NCBI RefSeq assembly: GCF_963678635.1
Contig: NC_087065.1
Span: 38,901,888 to 38,965,887 of the forward strand
Reading direction: 5' to 3'
DNA: 64,000 nt
Source: Symsagittifera roscoffensis
Taxonomy: Eukaryota; Xenacoelomorpha; Acoela; Convolutidae
Below are positions 20,979-33,599 of this stretch, piece after piece. A program made the position numbers and the translations under genes. Under the pieces are notes generated by a model. It searched no databases. It saw only the letters and a program-made list of their open reading frames with translations, and was not told the DNA's origin. Within the stretch, counting starts at the first letter, position 1; each line of letters starts with the position of its first letter.

Positions 20979-21729
20979 ACCAGCAAATCGTCAACGAACC
21001 CCTAAATGAACTACAATACGAACCAACATATAACATTTACCCCTCACTTCAACAAAATAATAACAGAGCTAGACATCCAAGCCAAAACCAAAATTTAACA
21101 TCTGAATAGAAAGACAATTATTCACCATCGAAGAAATCGAAACCTTGCAACACCAAAAGTTCATTTTATTATTTCTTCACCACCCTCTTTGACCCTTTGG
21201 ATCTTTCTAGTAATACAATTCTAAGTACCCCCCATCACTACAGACAATTTACCAACAAAATACCTCAAATATCCCATCAGATTTTTAAGGTTCAACACCA
21301 ACCTCTGAACAAATTCGTGATAATCCTTTTAATTCTCCTGCGTCAACACATCGTCCACCATATTGGATGACACAAGCATTCTCCCAAGGCGATTAAAACT
21401 TAGGAAACGACCCCATTGACATTTCATCCGATACCTTTTTAACCCTAACAGAAACCCTATCCCTATCATCAACCCCTTCAGTAATAAGTTCCTCCCATCT
21501 GCACCCCAGCTAGTCAAGGCCAGGGGCAATGGTTCTGACTTTATCAAATCATAAGAACTAATTCAAACGAAATTAAAGTCACCACCGGGAACCCGTTCTA
21601 CCTTTCCGAGGTAGCAGTGGTGGTCATGAAAGTACAATCTGCACAAGTTTGCCTATTGATTGTACGCACCGGGACAACGCCAACATGACTTGGCGGCTTG
21701 GGCATTGGCATTGCCTTGACCCACGAGTA

Positions 21730-22447
21730 TCAGTGCTTCACATAGCAGTGATTGATTATTAACTTTCTAACGGAGCACCGATATGAGCAGAGCGGACATT
21801 TAAGCATCTCATCACCTGTGCCAGTGTCTTGGTTTGATGCGAAAGATTGCCGTCTCAGATGCGGTGCTGAGACGGTTGGTTCTGATGCGCTGATCAGTTT
21901 CACATGCGGGTGACAGTTTTGTATGTGCTTTGTCCAACCGCTGACATAGACATAAGTCTTGTTACAGTCGGACAAAGGGCAGTCGAAATAACCCTTTTTG
22001 GACCCCCCGTCGCTGGGCTGCTGAAGGATCTATACAGTTCTTTCAATTCCTTTAATAGTTACAGTTTCTTTCAGTTCCTTCAATAGTTACAGTTCTTTCA
22101 GTTCCTTTAAAAGTTTCAATTTCACCAGCGGAGATCTGGACCAAGGGTTCTGAATGATTATCTCTGAGATGCCTGTACATCTCTTTTTTGCTATGAAACA
22201 TTCTACCACAGTTTTCATTAGCACATTGAACTGTTTGCGACCTTTTGCCGATAGCATTTGCTTTAAAATCCCCACCGTCTGTAAACTTAAGTTTGGTTGT
22301 CGGATTGTGCAACCAGTTATCCTGGTCACACTTAGTCTTGTGCCCATGGTTGTCAAGATCAGCTCTAAGTTGTCGAATCCAATCTTTTTGCCAAACTTTA
22401 GCACCTTCAAGTAGATCATTCGACCCCGATGTTTTTAAAGGAAGCAT
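21730..22447 (-). pseudogene. LINE C-terminal zinc-finger region, copy 1
   Basis: Overlapping frames (22447-22052 and 21975-21730) encode several C2H2 fingers: CANENCGRMFHSK...H....H, CNKTYVYVSGWTKHIQNCH and CPLCSYRCSV...H. Between them is a minisatellite (22035-22125) encoding TVTIEGTER-type repeats. Such C-terminal fingers bind nucleic acid in ingi-type LINEs (family knowledge). Frame breaks occur between fingers. Confidence 0.75.
22035..22125 (-). repeat. ~32-bp minisatellite inside the LINE
   Basis: Three imperfect units of AAAGGAACTGAAAGAACTGT plus AACTATT, repeated at equivalent positions in copies 2 (29080-29170) and 3 (34453-34543). Confidence 0.8.
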
Positions 22448-23096
22448 ACAGTCGAACCCTTCTCCTGCATAGTTGATGTGCGAATGGCGTTGTTATTACT
22501 TTTGCATTCAATTCCTTAAGCTTCTTTTCATTTCTGGTTTCTAGCCTGAGACACTTTCTTTTGGCGCGGTGTATAACCGCATCTAATCTACCAAGATCTG
22601 TGCATCTGATGACAAGGGTCTCTAAGCCGTATAGCAGGACAGGCTTTAGGAATGTCTCAATGAGGTGACCCCTGTTCCTTAGTGTCAACCTTTTAGACAC
22701 CAAGGCCGGTCTATGACGTAACATTGCTATTCTTGTCTTAGAAATGCGAGCGCTGATAGCCTTGTCAGCGCTCCTATCAGATGCTATGATGCTGCCGAGG
22801 CACTCAAAGTGATTGACCTGTTCATCCTGTTCACTGAGTACATTGATAGGAACTATTGTATTGTCATTTGTGTTAATAACAATAGTTTTAATTTTCTCGG
22901 CAGAGATTTCTAATTGAGCCAAACCGAAAGTTTTTGCCATCTCATTCAGCAACTTGGTAGCATTTGCCTGGTTGTCACAGATCGAAGCCAGATCATCAGT
23001 GTATGCAAAGTTTCTGTTCTCTCCACTGGTCTTATTTAGGAGGAAGTCAAAAAGGATGATAAACAACAGTGGGCCTAAAGTGCACCCTTTCCTCAC
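22416..23096 (-). pseudogene. LINE reverse transcriptase, C-terminal half, copy 1
   Basis: It starts at the (GV)RKGCTLGPLLF motif B and has motif C as FAYTDDLAS, where copy 3 has FAYADDLAS. The thumb region carries HFECLGSII and LLYGLETLV. It is shifted by one base relative to the first half. The T in YTDD replaces the usual A of YADD, another sign of decay or drift. Confidence 0.88.
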
Positions 23097-23106
23097 CCCC
23101 AGTTCA

Positions 23107-23856
23107 CTAAAAAGGTGTTATCCTAACAAGCTTGCCGATGGGTTTGGCGTTGAGCGCTTCAATCAAACTGATGATATCTCCTGGCATTCCAAAATCCCTT
23201 AGGGCGATAAACAGCACTTCCCTATTAATTGAATCAAAAGCCTTCTTCAGGTCGATGAAAGTCATACAAAGAGGTTGATGGTTCTCAATCCTTCTTTGCA
23301 GCAAACATCTAAATGCCAAGATAGCTTGGCCCGTTGACCTGTAGCTTCCGAACCCAAACTGATAAGGTGAGCTCTTGTGCAGCTGCTTATTCACCCTATT
23401 TGCAATCACCTTTGCGAACACTTTGCCAACTTGATCAAGAAGGAAAATGCTCCGGTAATTGTTCGGTTCAGCTCTGCTTCTTTTCTTGAACAGATTGAGT
23501 ACTGCTGCGTCCCTCCAAATTTGGGGAATTTTCCCCGGATCAAGCCAGATATCAGTGAAAATTCTTGTGAGAGGCTTGAGAATTTTCTTCTCAAGCAACT
23601 TAAGGAGGCCACTAGTATTCTGACTCTCACCGGGAGCCTTGCCCGTGTTGATTTCTCTCAAGGCTTGTAGCACCTCTGCTCCTTTAGAAAGTCCACTATC
23701 CGCACCTGGAAGTGACCTTTCAACAAATTTTTTACTCGCCGGTCTGTTCGTAAACAGATTCTCATAATGCCTTTGAAACTTCACATTACTGACTTCATCT
23801 TTGCTCCTTCTCTCCAACCAACTCAGGTAAACACTCCTAAGAGTCTCTTTCAACAC
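23107..23856 (-). pseudogene. LINE reverse transcriptase, N-terminal half, copy 1
   Basis: It carries RT motifs 0-3: INTGKAPGES, a PxxWRDAAVLNLFKK block, NYRSIFLLDQVGKVFAKVI, FGSYRSTGQAILAFR and FIDLKKAFDSINRE, which holds the first catalytic Asp of motif A. The frame breaks after KPIGKL, just before the GVRQGC motif. Confidence 0.88.
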
Positions 23857-24410
23857 CTTGAACGCTTCACGCGTTTGTCGAGGACGTGCTTGTCTTGAAA
23901 TCCTTCCAGGCCACTCTCTAACATCTCATTTTGGGCAAACTTCCTCAACTTGTTGCACTTCAAGTTTAGCCTTTTTCTTGTTGCAACCAGTTCGTCAGTT
24001 CTGTTGTTTAGAACCTGATGATGTTAACTTCTCGTTTCTTGAAATACCAAACGTGGTTCAGTATTCAAATACTCAAAGAATGTATCCTCTTTTTCCTCAG
24101 GTTCCGGAACCGGTAACCTGGCATGGACATTGCACATCTACTCTTTAAGAGTTCTATTGAAGCTCTCAATGGAGTCAGCTGGGGACAAGCGGTTATCTGA
24201 TGGTACGAACGAGCGACCTTGGGCCGATTTCAGACAGATATTGATTTTGGACCGTAGTCCAGGAGACTTCCTCTTGAAGCTACTTCTGAGAAAACTTTCA
24301 CCGTCAAATGTCATTTTGCCTGGTTCTTTCGGAGGTAAGACCCCGCCTACAAGTTTAGCTTGATCTGAGTGATGCCCGGTACTACCTCCCCAGCTGGTTC
24401 TCATACCAAT

Positions 24411-25034
24411 TCAGACCGTGTTCCGATCGGACAAGATATAATCGATGACAGCACCTGAGCCTCTGCGGTGACGCCACGTTATTAGCCTACTTAAAGGTTT
24501 CTTGAATAACGTGTTCACGATTTTTAAATCGTTTGTCGAACAAAACTCCAGCCAATTCTCACGGTTTGAGTTTGTTTGTTGGTCGGCAGACCAGGCACCA
24601 GCTAGTGGTCTCATTTCAGTCAATTGCTCCCTACTGATTCTCGCATTCAAATCACCGAATATCAGAGTATGAGATCCAACTTTACGGCTGGGGATGCCTT
24701 CTATCATTACTCTGAAGAGATCAGCATAGAAGCAATCAACCCGCTTTTCACCTTTCTCATCATCAGGGTTGGTGAGACTGTAACAAACGACTTTTTTAAA
24801 CGTCTCACTATTGATGCGACTACTCAACCAGGCTACCATAACTCGATCACATTGGCACCTATGCCCGGTTAGTTTCATTTTTAACGAAATGAAAATGAGA
24901 GCAACCACGTTTCTACCTTTTCTGTCGGGGTCGTTCGCGCACACAATAGTGTAGTTTCTACCAAGATCAGAGACTCCTTCGCTATTTAAGCGGGTCTCGC
25001 ATAATCCCAGGGCATCAAAATGCCGCTCAAGCAT
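24411..25034 (-). pseudogene. LINE endonuclease domain, copy 1
   Basis: An AP-endonuclease-like domain. The sequence preceding this frame reads FGHWNCRTL, then an in-frame TGA (25052-25050), then the frame with GLCETRL (the catalytic E motif), LIFGDLNAR (GDxNA) and a C-terminal AVIDYILSD (DY/D-H-like end). It supplies the nick that primes reverse transcription of the LINE. The TGA between the first two motifs is also present in copies 2 and 3. Confidence 0.85.
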
Positions 25035-25539
25035 CAGCTGCTCTAACTCTCATCCTTCCAACCCCCTAAGGGTCCGACAATTCCAATGTCCAAACTTCCA
25101 CGGTTGCTGCCTAACCAAAACATTGTGTCGGGCCGCTCGCTCCTGTTTCTGATTGGCTTCTCTCATTGGTTTGAATGTAGGTAGTTTTTCTACAGGTATG
25201 GCTAACTGGAATGTATTACCCAACCTCTGTTATACACCGAGGAGGCGTTATGCAAAACTCCTCACGGAATTCTGCATTCAGTTTAGTAGTGATACCGATA
25301 GTAGCTATATCTTCCGACTCTCGCCGAGGTGATATCGATGATTACCGCAGATTATGCACACTTTTACGAGCGCCTGCGAACGTCTCAATCCTAACGCGGG
25401 GAGGCACTGCAGATGAGAACCAATTTGACCTGTTGCCCCTAACGCGGGCAGGCACTGCAGATCTGACCTGTTACCCCTTCAGTAACAGGTCAGACACCAA
25501 CCACTACGGTCACTCTAAACTTTTCTACTAATCTAGACG

Positions 25540-27240
25540 ATCGATATCGAGAACTTCTAAACACAAATATACCTCTACAATTAGATTTGAACACATGTCT
25601 AGCACACCCTCCCCTATTTGGCCAACATCTTGATAGTATCGAGACAGGAGCACTAAATTGATTACAAAAAAGACACGACATTCACAAAGATGTACAAGAA
25701 CATAATATATAAATCCTTACTCATGATAACTTAACAACTAAATTCGATATAACAGTAAAGCCAAAAGAAATAATTCCACCCCACCAAATATAACAGCTCA
25801 CACGTTATCGCCTCCATTTATTACAACAGAACGTATCTAAAAATACGATAGATTTACAAAAAAGGCTATTGGGTATATTACATTTTACAATAAATATTCA
25901 GGTTTATCTTACACGTGTATCTTTTAAATGTTTTTTTTTCTTTAAAACCCTTTCCCTCCTTGTACTCTTAGAACCCACATTTCATCAAAACCCTTCCCCG
26001 GACAGGACAACAAGACCTCCTTGTTACGCATTATGATTGTGAAGAAAATCAACAAAAAAACAGTACAAAAATACGCACTAAATCAATTAACACAATGTAA
26101 ATCAAACCACAAAACATAGAATCAACAAAAATAGTAGCAACATTTTACTCAAAAGCACGAGCTACAACCCTAATGGGATATAAACTTACAGCAAAATTCT
26201 CAGAAAATAAAGAACATTGCTCACAAGTCTCAAATGGAAAAAAGTAGTTTCGATCACGAATTTTTTTACCAAAGCCATTTAGAAAGACTTTTGCATCTTA
26301 TCACTGAAGATTTCGAAAACGGATTACAACGATTAAAAATAACCACAAATAAAGGCAAAAATAGCAAATTAGTAAACTTTCAAGTTTTACCACACTCCGC
26401 GGATCAAGCAGAACATGAAAGATACCAAATTCATATTAAATAGAGGATAAATACCCGTATCACGGTACACACGGATGTTTAATTTATGACTTACATGATA
26501 AAAACTGGATACTGGATATCCCACTTTGGAATTAAAAAGCCCTCTAATTGTAAAGCTGACCCAAAAAATAGATACCAAGAAATTATGTTTTTAGATTGGA
26601 AAATTCAATTGAAAAAAGTACAATTAACACGTGATTTAAAAGGTTATACTATATTCTATCAAGGAATACGCTTACCTTGTAAAACTGATCAAGATTTTCT
26701 CGATCCTATCACTCGAATCCAGGCAACCCTTGTTTGGTTCCCTGAAGACACGTGTACTACATTTCAACTCGCTAAAATCCACGCCAGAATGATTAATTTT
26801 CACCAAAATATTTTAATGAATCAATCCCTTTTGAAAACGTCAACCCTGATAGGATTAGATTTAATAGTCAAAAAGATAAAAATGTTGATGATATTGAAAA
26901 CAAACTAACACGTTTTTAATTTTACCCTGGAACAGAAGTCGCTTGTAAATATCCAAAATCACTTTTCAAAACACAATTGCCGAATACAAAAAAAGTTTTG
27001 ACATGGAAACAGGAAAAGTATTTACTAACCCATCACAACCATATCAAAACCACAAAGATGAAACATCTTAAATCCCGGTAACTTTTTCCAAAAACACAGA
27101 AACTCCTGGCGGAACACTTTGCCCAGAAGATAAAGATAGCACACGATTGCAAGAATTCTTACTTATGATTTACACATGATTTGGTTCAACCCACTGTGGA
27201 TCCCGGTAATCTTGATATGAAACTAGACTATACAATAAGC
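25540..27240 (+). pseudogene. Envelope-like ectodomain remnants, unit 1
   Basis: Broken plus-strand frames include 26234-26443 and 26486-26908. A hydrophobic, signal-peptide-like stretch lies at about 25900-25970. Cys-containing blocks follow (for example near 26030, 26220, 26690, 26750, 27120). The segment ends abruptly at the next U repeat (27267). Continuation of the same gene is visible only in the copies at 39.7-40.05 and 41.3-41.67 kb. Repeated stops and shifts show it is dead. A class III-type glycoprotein of a negative-strand RNA virus, captured by a retroelement, is one possibility. I cannot confirm it. Confidence 0.45.
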
Positions 27241-27266
27241 AAAATTGTTCAGGAAATGTCACTACT

Positions 27267-27525
27267 TGTAGTTTCTGCACCACAAAAATTCTAATAAATC
27301 TTAGACTACAGTTGTTCTCCTTTTGGACAAGCTCCAAGACCAACTCGCAAGTACCAGTATACACTAGATCTATTGAGACTAGGAGATTCAAGAGTAAGAT
27401 TAAGATTAATATTAGACTAAGAGGTTGCACAAATCTATCCGGCCGAAAATAAGATAGCGTGACGAACAGACGGTGTACCTTATCTGAAAATACTCTTTGA
27501 GAAAGCTACATCAGGCTTAAACTCA
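27267..27525. repeat. U repeat, copy 2
   Basis: Same sequence as 20187-20445, offset exactly 7,080. It interrupts the envelope-like frame after AGGAAATGTCACTA. In the copies at 39.69 and 41.3 kb the frame continues at that point. Confidence 0.85.
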
Positions 27526-27692
27526 TCTGGTTCAACCAGTGAGGCACTTCTCCTTTTCATAATATTTTGCAGCCTCTTTAAAATTTTCTACTCCCTCATA
27601 AAAACCTACTATAACTTCTCAAAAAATCTTGAGCACCTTCTCTAGGTACAAAGTTTCAACAACCTTTTAATTTTTACTACTTTTATTTAACA

Positions 27693-27857
27693 ACAAAAAA
27701 AATCTTTCTTCTTTTTGGAATTTTTGTTATCTTTGTAGCCTCCCTCATCCTTACCATTTGGAAATGTATAAAAAAGGCAATAATTAATTTCACATTAGCA
27801 ACAATTCTCCTGATAATTTTTATCGAACAATACTATAACAACATAGGTACTAATTAG
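27693..27857 (+). pseudogene. Envelope-like TM tail, unit 2
   Basis: Copy of 20613-20777 at offset 7,080 with essentially the same sequence, ending at TAG. Confidence 0.5.
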
Positions 27858-28224
27858 GAAAAAAACTGTTTATTAAAAAAACCAAAATGCTAACCAACAA
27901 CCAAATAAACAATCGCCACCAACCACTACATCCCAAGACCCCCCAACAACACCAACAAATAGTAAAACAAGCCAACACTAATCATCTACCCGTATTTCTT
28001 TTTAAGAAAATCCTTATTCATTCGAAGAAAGACACGCATCATTATCCGAATCTTTGATACCAGCAAATCGTCAACGAACCCCTAAATGAACTACAATACG
28101 AACCAACATATAACATTTACCCCTCACTTCAACAAAATAAAAACAGAGCTAGACATCCAAGCCAAAACCAAAATTTAACATCTGAATAGAAAGACAATTA
28201 TTCACCATCGAAGAAATCGAAACC

Positions 28225-30495
28225 TTGCAACACCAAAAGTTCATTTTATGGATCTTTGGATCTTTCTAGTAATACAATTCTAAGTACCCCCCATCACTAC
28301 AGACAATTCACCAACAAAATACCTCAAATATCTCATCAGACTTTTAAGGTTCAACACCAACCTCTGAACAAATTTGTGAAAATCCTTTTAATTCTCCCCC
28401 GTCAACACAACGTCCACCATATTGGATGACACAAGCATTCTCCCAAGGTGAACAAAACTTAGTAAACGACCCCATTGGCATTTCATCCGATACCTTTTTA
28501 TCCCTAGCAGAAACCCTATCCCTATCATCAACCCCTTCAGTAATAAGTTCCTCCCATCTGCATCCCAGCTAGTCAAGGCCAGGGGCAATGGTTCTGACTT
28601 TAAAAAAAGCATAAGAACTAATTCAAACGAAAATAAAGTCACCACCGGGAACCCGTTCTACCTTTCCTAGGTAGCAGTGGTGGTCATGAAAGTACAATCT
28701 GCACAATTTTGCCTACTGATTGTACGCACCGGGACAACGCCAACATGACTTGGCGGCTTGGGCATTGGCCTTGCCTTGACCCACGAGTAACAGTGATTGA
28801 TTATTAACTTTCTAACGGAGCACCGATATGAGCAGAGCGGACACTTTAGCATCTCATCACCTGTGCCAGTGTCTTGGTTTGATGCGAAAGATTGCCGTCT
28901 CAGTTGCGGTGCTGAGACGGTTGGTTCTGATGCGCTGATCAGTTTCACATGCGGGTTTTAGTTTTGTATGTGCTTTGTCCAACCGCTGACATAGACATAA
29001 GTCTTGTTACAGTCGGACAGAGGGCAGTCGAATTTACACTTTTTGGACCCCCCGTCGCTGGGCTGCTGGAGGATCTCTACAGTTCTTTCAATTCCTTTAA
29101 TAGTTACAGTTTCTTTCAGTTCCTTCAATAGTTACAGTTCTTTCAGTTCCTTTAAAAGTTTCAATTTCACTAGCGGAGGTCTGGACCAAGGGTTCTGAAT
29201 GATTATCTCTGAGATGCCTGTACATCTCTTTTTTGCTATGAAACATTCTACCACAGTTTTCATTAGCACATTGAACTGTTTGCGACCTTTTGCCGATAGC
29301 ATTTGCTTTAAAATCCCCACCGTCTGTGAACTTAAGTTTGGTTGTCGGATTGTGCAACCAGTTATCCTGGTCACACTTAGTCTTGTGCCCATGGTTGTCA
29401 AGATCAGGTCTAAGCTGTCGAATCCAATCTTTTTGCCAAACTTTAGCACCTTCAAGTAGATCATTCGACCCCGATGTTTTTAAAGGAAGCATATAGTCGA
29501 ACCCTTCTCCTGCATAGTTGATGTGCGACTGGCGTTGTTATTACTTTTGCATTCAATTCCTTTAGTTTCTTTTCATTTCTGGTTTCTAGCCTGAGACACT
29601 TTCTTTTGGCGCGGTGTATAACCGCATCTAATCTACCAAGATCTGTGCATCTGATGACAAGGGTCTCTAAGCCGTATAGCAGGACAGGCTTTAGGAATGT
29701 CTCAATGAGGTAAGACCCCGCCTACAAGTTTAGCTTGATCTGAGTGATGCCCGGTACTACCTCCCCAGCTGGTTCTCATACCAATTCAGACCGTGTTCCG
29801 ATCGGACAAGATATAATCGATGACAGCACCTGAGCCTCTGCGGTGACGCCACGTTATTAGCCTACTTAAAGGTTTCTTGAATAACGTGTTCACGATTTTT
29901 AAATCGTTTGTCGAACAAAACTCCAGCCAATTCTCACGGTTTGAGTTTGTTTGTTGGTCGGCAGACCAGGCACCAGCTAGTGGTCTCATTTCAGTCAATT
30001 GCTCCCTACTGATTCTCGCATTCAAATCACCGAATATCAGAGTATGAGATCCAACTTTACGGCTGGGGATGCCTTCTATCATTACTCTGAAGAGATCAGC
30101 ATAGAAGCAATCAACCCGCTTTTCACCTTTCTCATCATCAGGGTTGGTGAGACTGTAACAAACGACTTTTTTAAACGTCTCACTATTGATGCGACTACTC
30201 AACCAGGCTACCATAACTCGATCACATTGGCACCTATGCCCGGTTAGTTTCATTTTTAACGAAATGAAAATGAGAGCAACCACGTTTCTACCTTTTCTGT
30301 CGGGGTCGTTCGCGCACACAATAGTGTAGTTTCTACCAAGATCAGAGACTCCTTCGCTATTTAAGCGGGTCTCGCATAATCCCAGGGCATCAAAATGCCG
30401 CTCAAGCATCAGCTGCTCTAACTCTCATCCTTCCAACCCCCTAAGGGTCCGACAATTCCAATGTCCAAACTTCCACGGTTGCTGCCTAACCAAAA
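28225..30495 (-). mobile_element. LINE copy 2 with 1,670-bp internal deletion
   Basis: Matches copy 1, except that everything between the two GAGGT words (22662-22666 and 24332-24336 in copy 1) is missing. The junction is at about 29707-29711. The loss removes nearly the whole RT and the linker, is not a multiple of three, and joins the RT thumb to the endonuclease end. The endonuclease (30409-29786) and zinc-finger part (29492-28670) remain. The in-frame TGA at 30427-30425 is shared with copy 1. Confidence 0.88.
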
Positions 30496-30914
30496 CATTG
30501 TGTCGGGCCGCTCGCTCCTGTTTCTGATTGGCTTCTCTCATTGGTTTGAATGTAGGTAGTTTTTCTACAGGTATGGCTAACTGGAATGTATTACCCAACC
30601 TCTGTTATACACCGAGGAGGCGTTATGCAAAACTCCTCACGGAATTCTGCTTTCAGTTTAGTAGTGATACCGATAGTAGCTATATCTTCCGACTCTCGCC
30701 GAGGTGATATCGTTGATTACCGCAGATTATGCACACTTTTACGAGCGCCTGCGAACGTCTCAATCCTAACGCGGGGAGGCACTGCAGATGAGAACCAATT
30801 TGACCTGTTGCCCCTAACGCGGGCAGGCACTGCAGATCTGACCTGTTACCCCTTCAGTAACAGGTCAGACACCAACCACTACGGTCACTCTAAACTTTTC
30901 TACTAATCTAGACG

Positions 30915-32620
30915 ATCGATATCGAGAACTTCTTAACACAAATATACCTCTACAATTAGATTGGAACACATTTCTAGCACACCCTCCCCTATTTGGCCAA
31001 CATCTTGATAGTATCGAGACAGGAGCACTCAATTGATTACAAAAAAGACACGACATTCACAAAGATGTACAAGAACATAATATATAAATCCTTACTCATG
31101 ATAACTTAACAACTAAATTCGATATAACAGTAAAGCCAAAAGAAATAATTCCAGCCCCACCAAATATAACAGATCACACGTTATCGCCTCCATTTATTGC
31201 AACAGAACGTATCTAAAAATACGATAGATTTACAAAAAAGGCTATTGGGTATATTACATTTTACAATAAATATTCAGTTTTATCTTACACGTGTATCTTT
31301 TGAATGTTTTTTTTTCTTTAAAACCCTTTCCCTCCTTGTACTCTTAGAACCCACATTTCATCAAAACCCTTCCCCGGACAGGACAACAAGACCTCCTTGT
31401 TACGCATTATGATTGTGAAGAAAATCAACAAAAAACAGTACAAAAATACGCACTAAATCAAGTAACACAATGTAAATCAAACCACAAAACATAGAATCAA
31501 CAAAAATAGTAGCAACATTTTACTCAAAAGCACGAGCTACAACCCTAATGGGATATAAACTTAAAGCAAAATTCTCAGAAAATAAAGAACATTGCTCACA
31601 AGTCTCAAATGGAAAAAAGTAGTTTCGATCACGAATTTTTTTACCAAAGCCATTTAGAAAGACTTTTGCATCTTATCACTGAAGATATCAAAAACGGATT
31701 ACAACGATTAAAAATAACCACAAATAAAGGCAAAAATAGCAAATTAGTAAACTTTCAAGTTTTACCACACTCCGCGGATCAAGCAGAACATGAAAGATAC
31801 CAAATTCATATTAAATAGAGGATAAATAACCGTATCACGGTACACACGGATGTTTAATTTATGACTTACATGATAAAAACTGGATACTGGATATCCCACT
31901 TGAGAATTAAAAAGCCCTCTAATTGTAAAGCTGACCCAAAAAAAAGATACCAAGAAATTATGTTTTTAGATTGGAAAATTCAATTGAAAAAAGTACAATT
32001 AACACGTGATTTAAAAGGTTATACTATATTCTATCAAGGAATACGCTTACCTTGTAAAACTGATCAAGATTTTCTCGATTCTATCACTCGAATCCAGGCA
32101 ACCCTTGTTTGGTTCCCTGAAGACACGTGTACTACATTTCAACTCGCTAAAATCCACGCCAGAATGATTAATTTTCACCAAAATATTTTAATGAATCAAT
32201 CCCTTTTGAAAACGTCAACCCTGATAGGATTAGATTTAATAGTCAAAAAGATAAAAATGTTGATGATATTGAAAACAAACTAACACGTTTTTAATTTTAC
32301 CCTGGAACAGAAGTCGCTTGTAAATATCCAAAATCACTTTTCAAAACACAATTGCCGAATACAAAAAAAGTTTTGACATGGAAACAGGAAAAGTATTTAC
32401 TAACCCATCACAACCATATCAAAACCACAAAGATGAAACATCTTAAATCCCGGTAACTTTTTCCAAAAACACAGAAACTCCTGGCGGAACACTTTGCCCA
32501 GAAGATAAAGATAGCACACGATTGCAAGAATTCTTACTTATGATTTACACATGATTTGGTTCAACCCACTGTGGATCCCGGTAATCTTGATATGAAACTA
32601 GACTATACAATAAGCAAAAT
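30915..32620 (+). pseudogene. Envelope-like ectodomain remnants, unit 2
   Basis: Offset 5,375 from unit 1, with the same breaks plus a few private changes (frames 31609-31818 and 31861-32283). It ends at the U repeat at 32642. Confidence 0.45.
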
Positions 32621-32641
32621 TGTTCAGGAAATGTCACTACT

Positions 32642-32900
32642 TGTAGTTTCTGCACCACAAAAATTCTAATAAATCTTAGACTACAGTTGTTCTCCTTTTG
32701 GACAAGCTCCAAGACCAACTCGCAAATACCAGTATACACTAGATCTATTGAGACTAGGAGATTCAAGAGTAAGATTAAGATTAATATTAGACTAAGAGGT
32801 TGCACAAATCTATCCGGCCGAAAATAAGATAGCGTGACGAACAGACGGTGTACCTTATCTGAAAATACTCTTTGAGAAAGCTACATCAGGCTTAAACTCA
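32642..32900. repeat. U repeat, copy 3
   Basis: Offset 5,375 from copy 2, starting TGTAGTTTCTGC; the CTACA end lies at 32885. Confidence 0.85.
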
Positions 32901-33066
32901 TCTGGTTCAACCAGTGAGGCACTTCTCCTTTTCATAATATTTTGCAGCCTCTTTAAAATTTTCTACTCCCTCATAAAACCTACTATAACTTCTCAAAAAA
33001 TCTTGAGCACCTCCTCTAGGTACAAAGTTTCAACAACCTTTTAGTTTTTACTACATTTATTTAACA

Positions 33067-33231
33067 ACAAAAAAAATCTTTCTTCTTTTTGGAATTTTTG
33101 TCATCTTTGTAGCCTCCTTCATCCTTACCAATTGCAAATGTATAAAAAAGGCAATAATTAGTTTCACATTAGCAACAATTCTCCTGATAATTTTTATCGA
33201 ACAATACTATAACAACATAGGTACTAATTAG
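33067..33231 (+). pseudogene. Envelope-like TM tail, unit 3
   Basis: Third copy of the anchor segment, slightly diverged, ending at TAG. Confidence 0.5.
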
Positions 33232-33599
33232 GAAAAAAACTGTTTATTAAAAAAACCAAAATGCTAACCAACAACCAAATAAACAATCGCCACCAACCAC
33301 TACATCCCAAGACCCCCCAAAAACACCAACAAATAGTAAAACAAGCCAACACTAATCATCTACCCGTATTTCTTTTTAAGAAAATCCTTATTCATTCGAA
33401 GAAAGACACGCATCATTATCCGAATCTTTGATACCAGCAAATCGTCAACGAACCCCTAAATGAACTACAATACGAACCAACATATAACATTTACCCCTCA
33501 CTTCAACAAAATAAAAACAGAGCTAGACATCCAAGCCAAAACCAAAATTTAACATCTGAATAGAAAGACAATTATTCACCATCGAAGAAATCGAAACCT

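Larger units (their letters stand above)
21180..25120 (-). mobile_element. LINE with APE endonuclease, RT and C2H2 fingers, copy 1
   Basis: 5' to 3' on the minus strand the element has endonuclease (about 25110-24411), a linker (24404-23860), reverse transcriptase (23856-22416), C2H2 zinc fingers (22447-21730) and a 3' UTR to about 21180, with a GATCCAAAGGGTC-type tail. An apurinic-like endonuclease, an RT and C-terminal C2H2 fingers recall the ingi/Vingi clade, without certainty. Lesions include an in-frame TGA near the start of the endonuclease (25052-25050) and a frameshift between RT motifs B and C (about 23100). It is antisense to the envelope-like frames. Extent at the 5' end is uncertain and may reach 25540. 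Confidence 0.85.

Noticed and set aside
22954-23202. Plus-strand frames over the LINE (also 24624-24872, 25211-25531 and copies)
   Set aside because: Antisense shadows of the endonuclease and RT coding strand.
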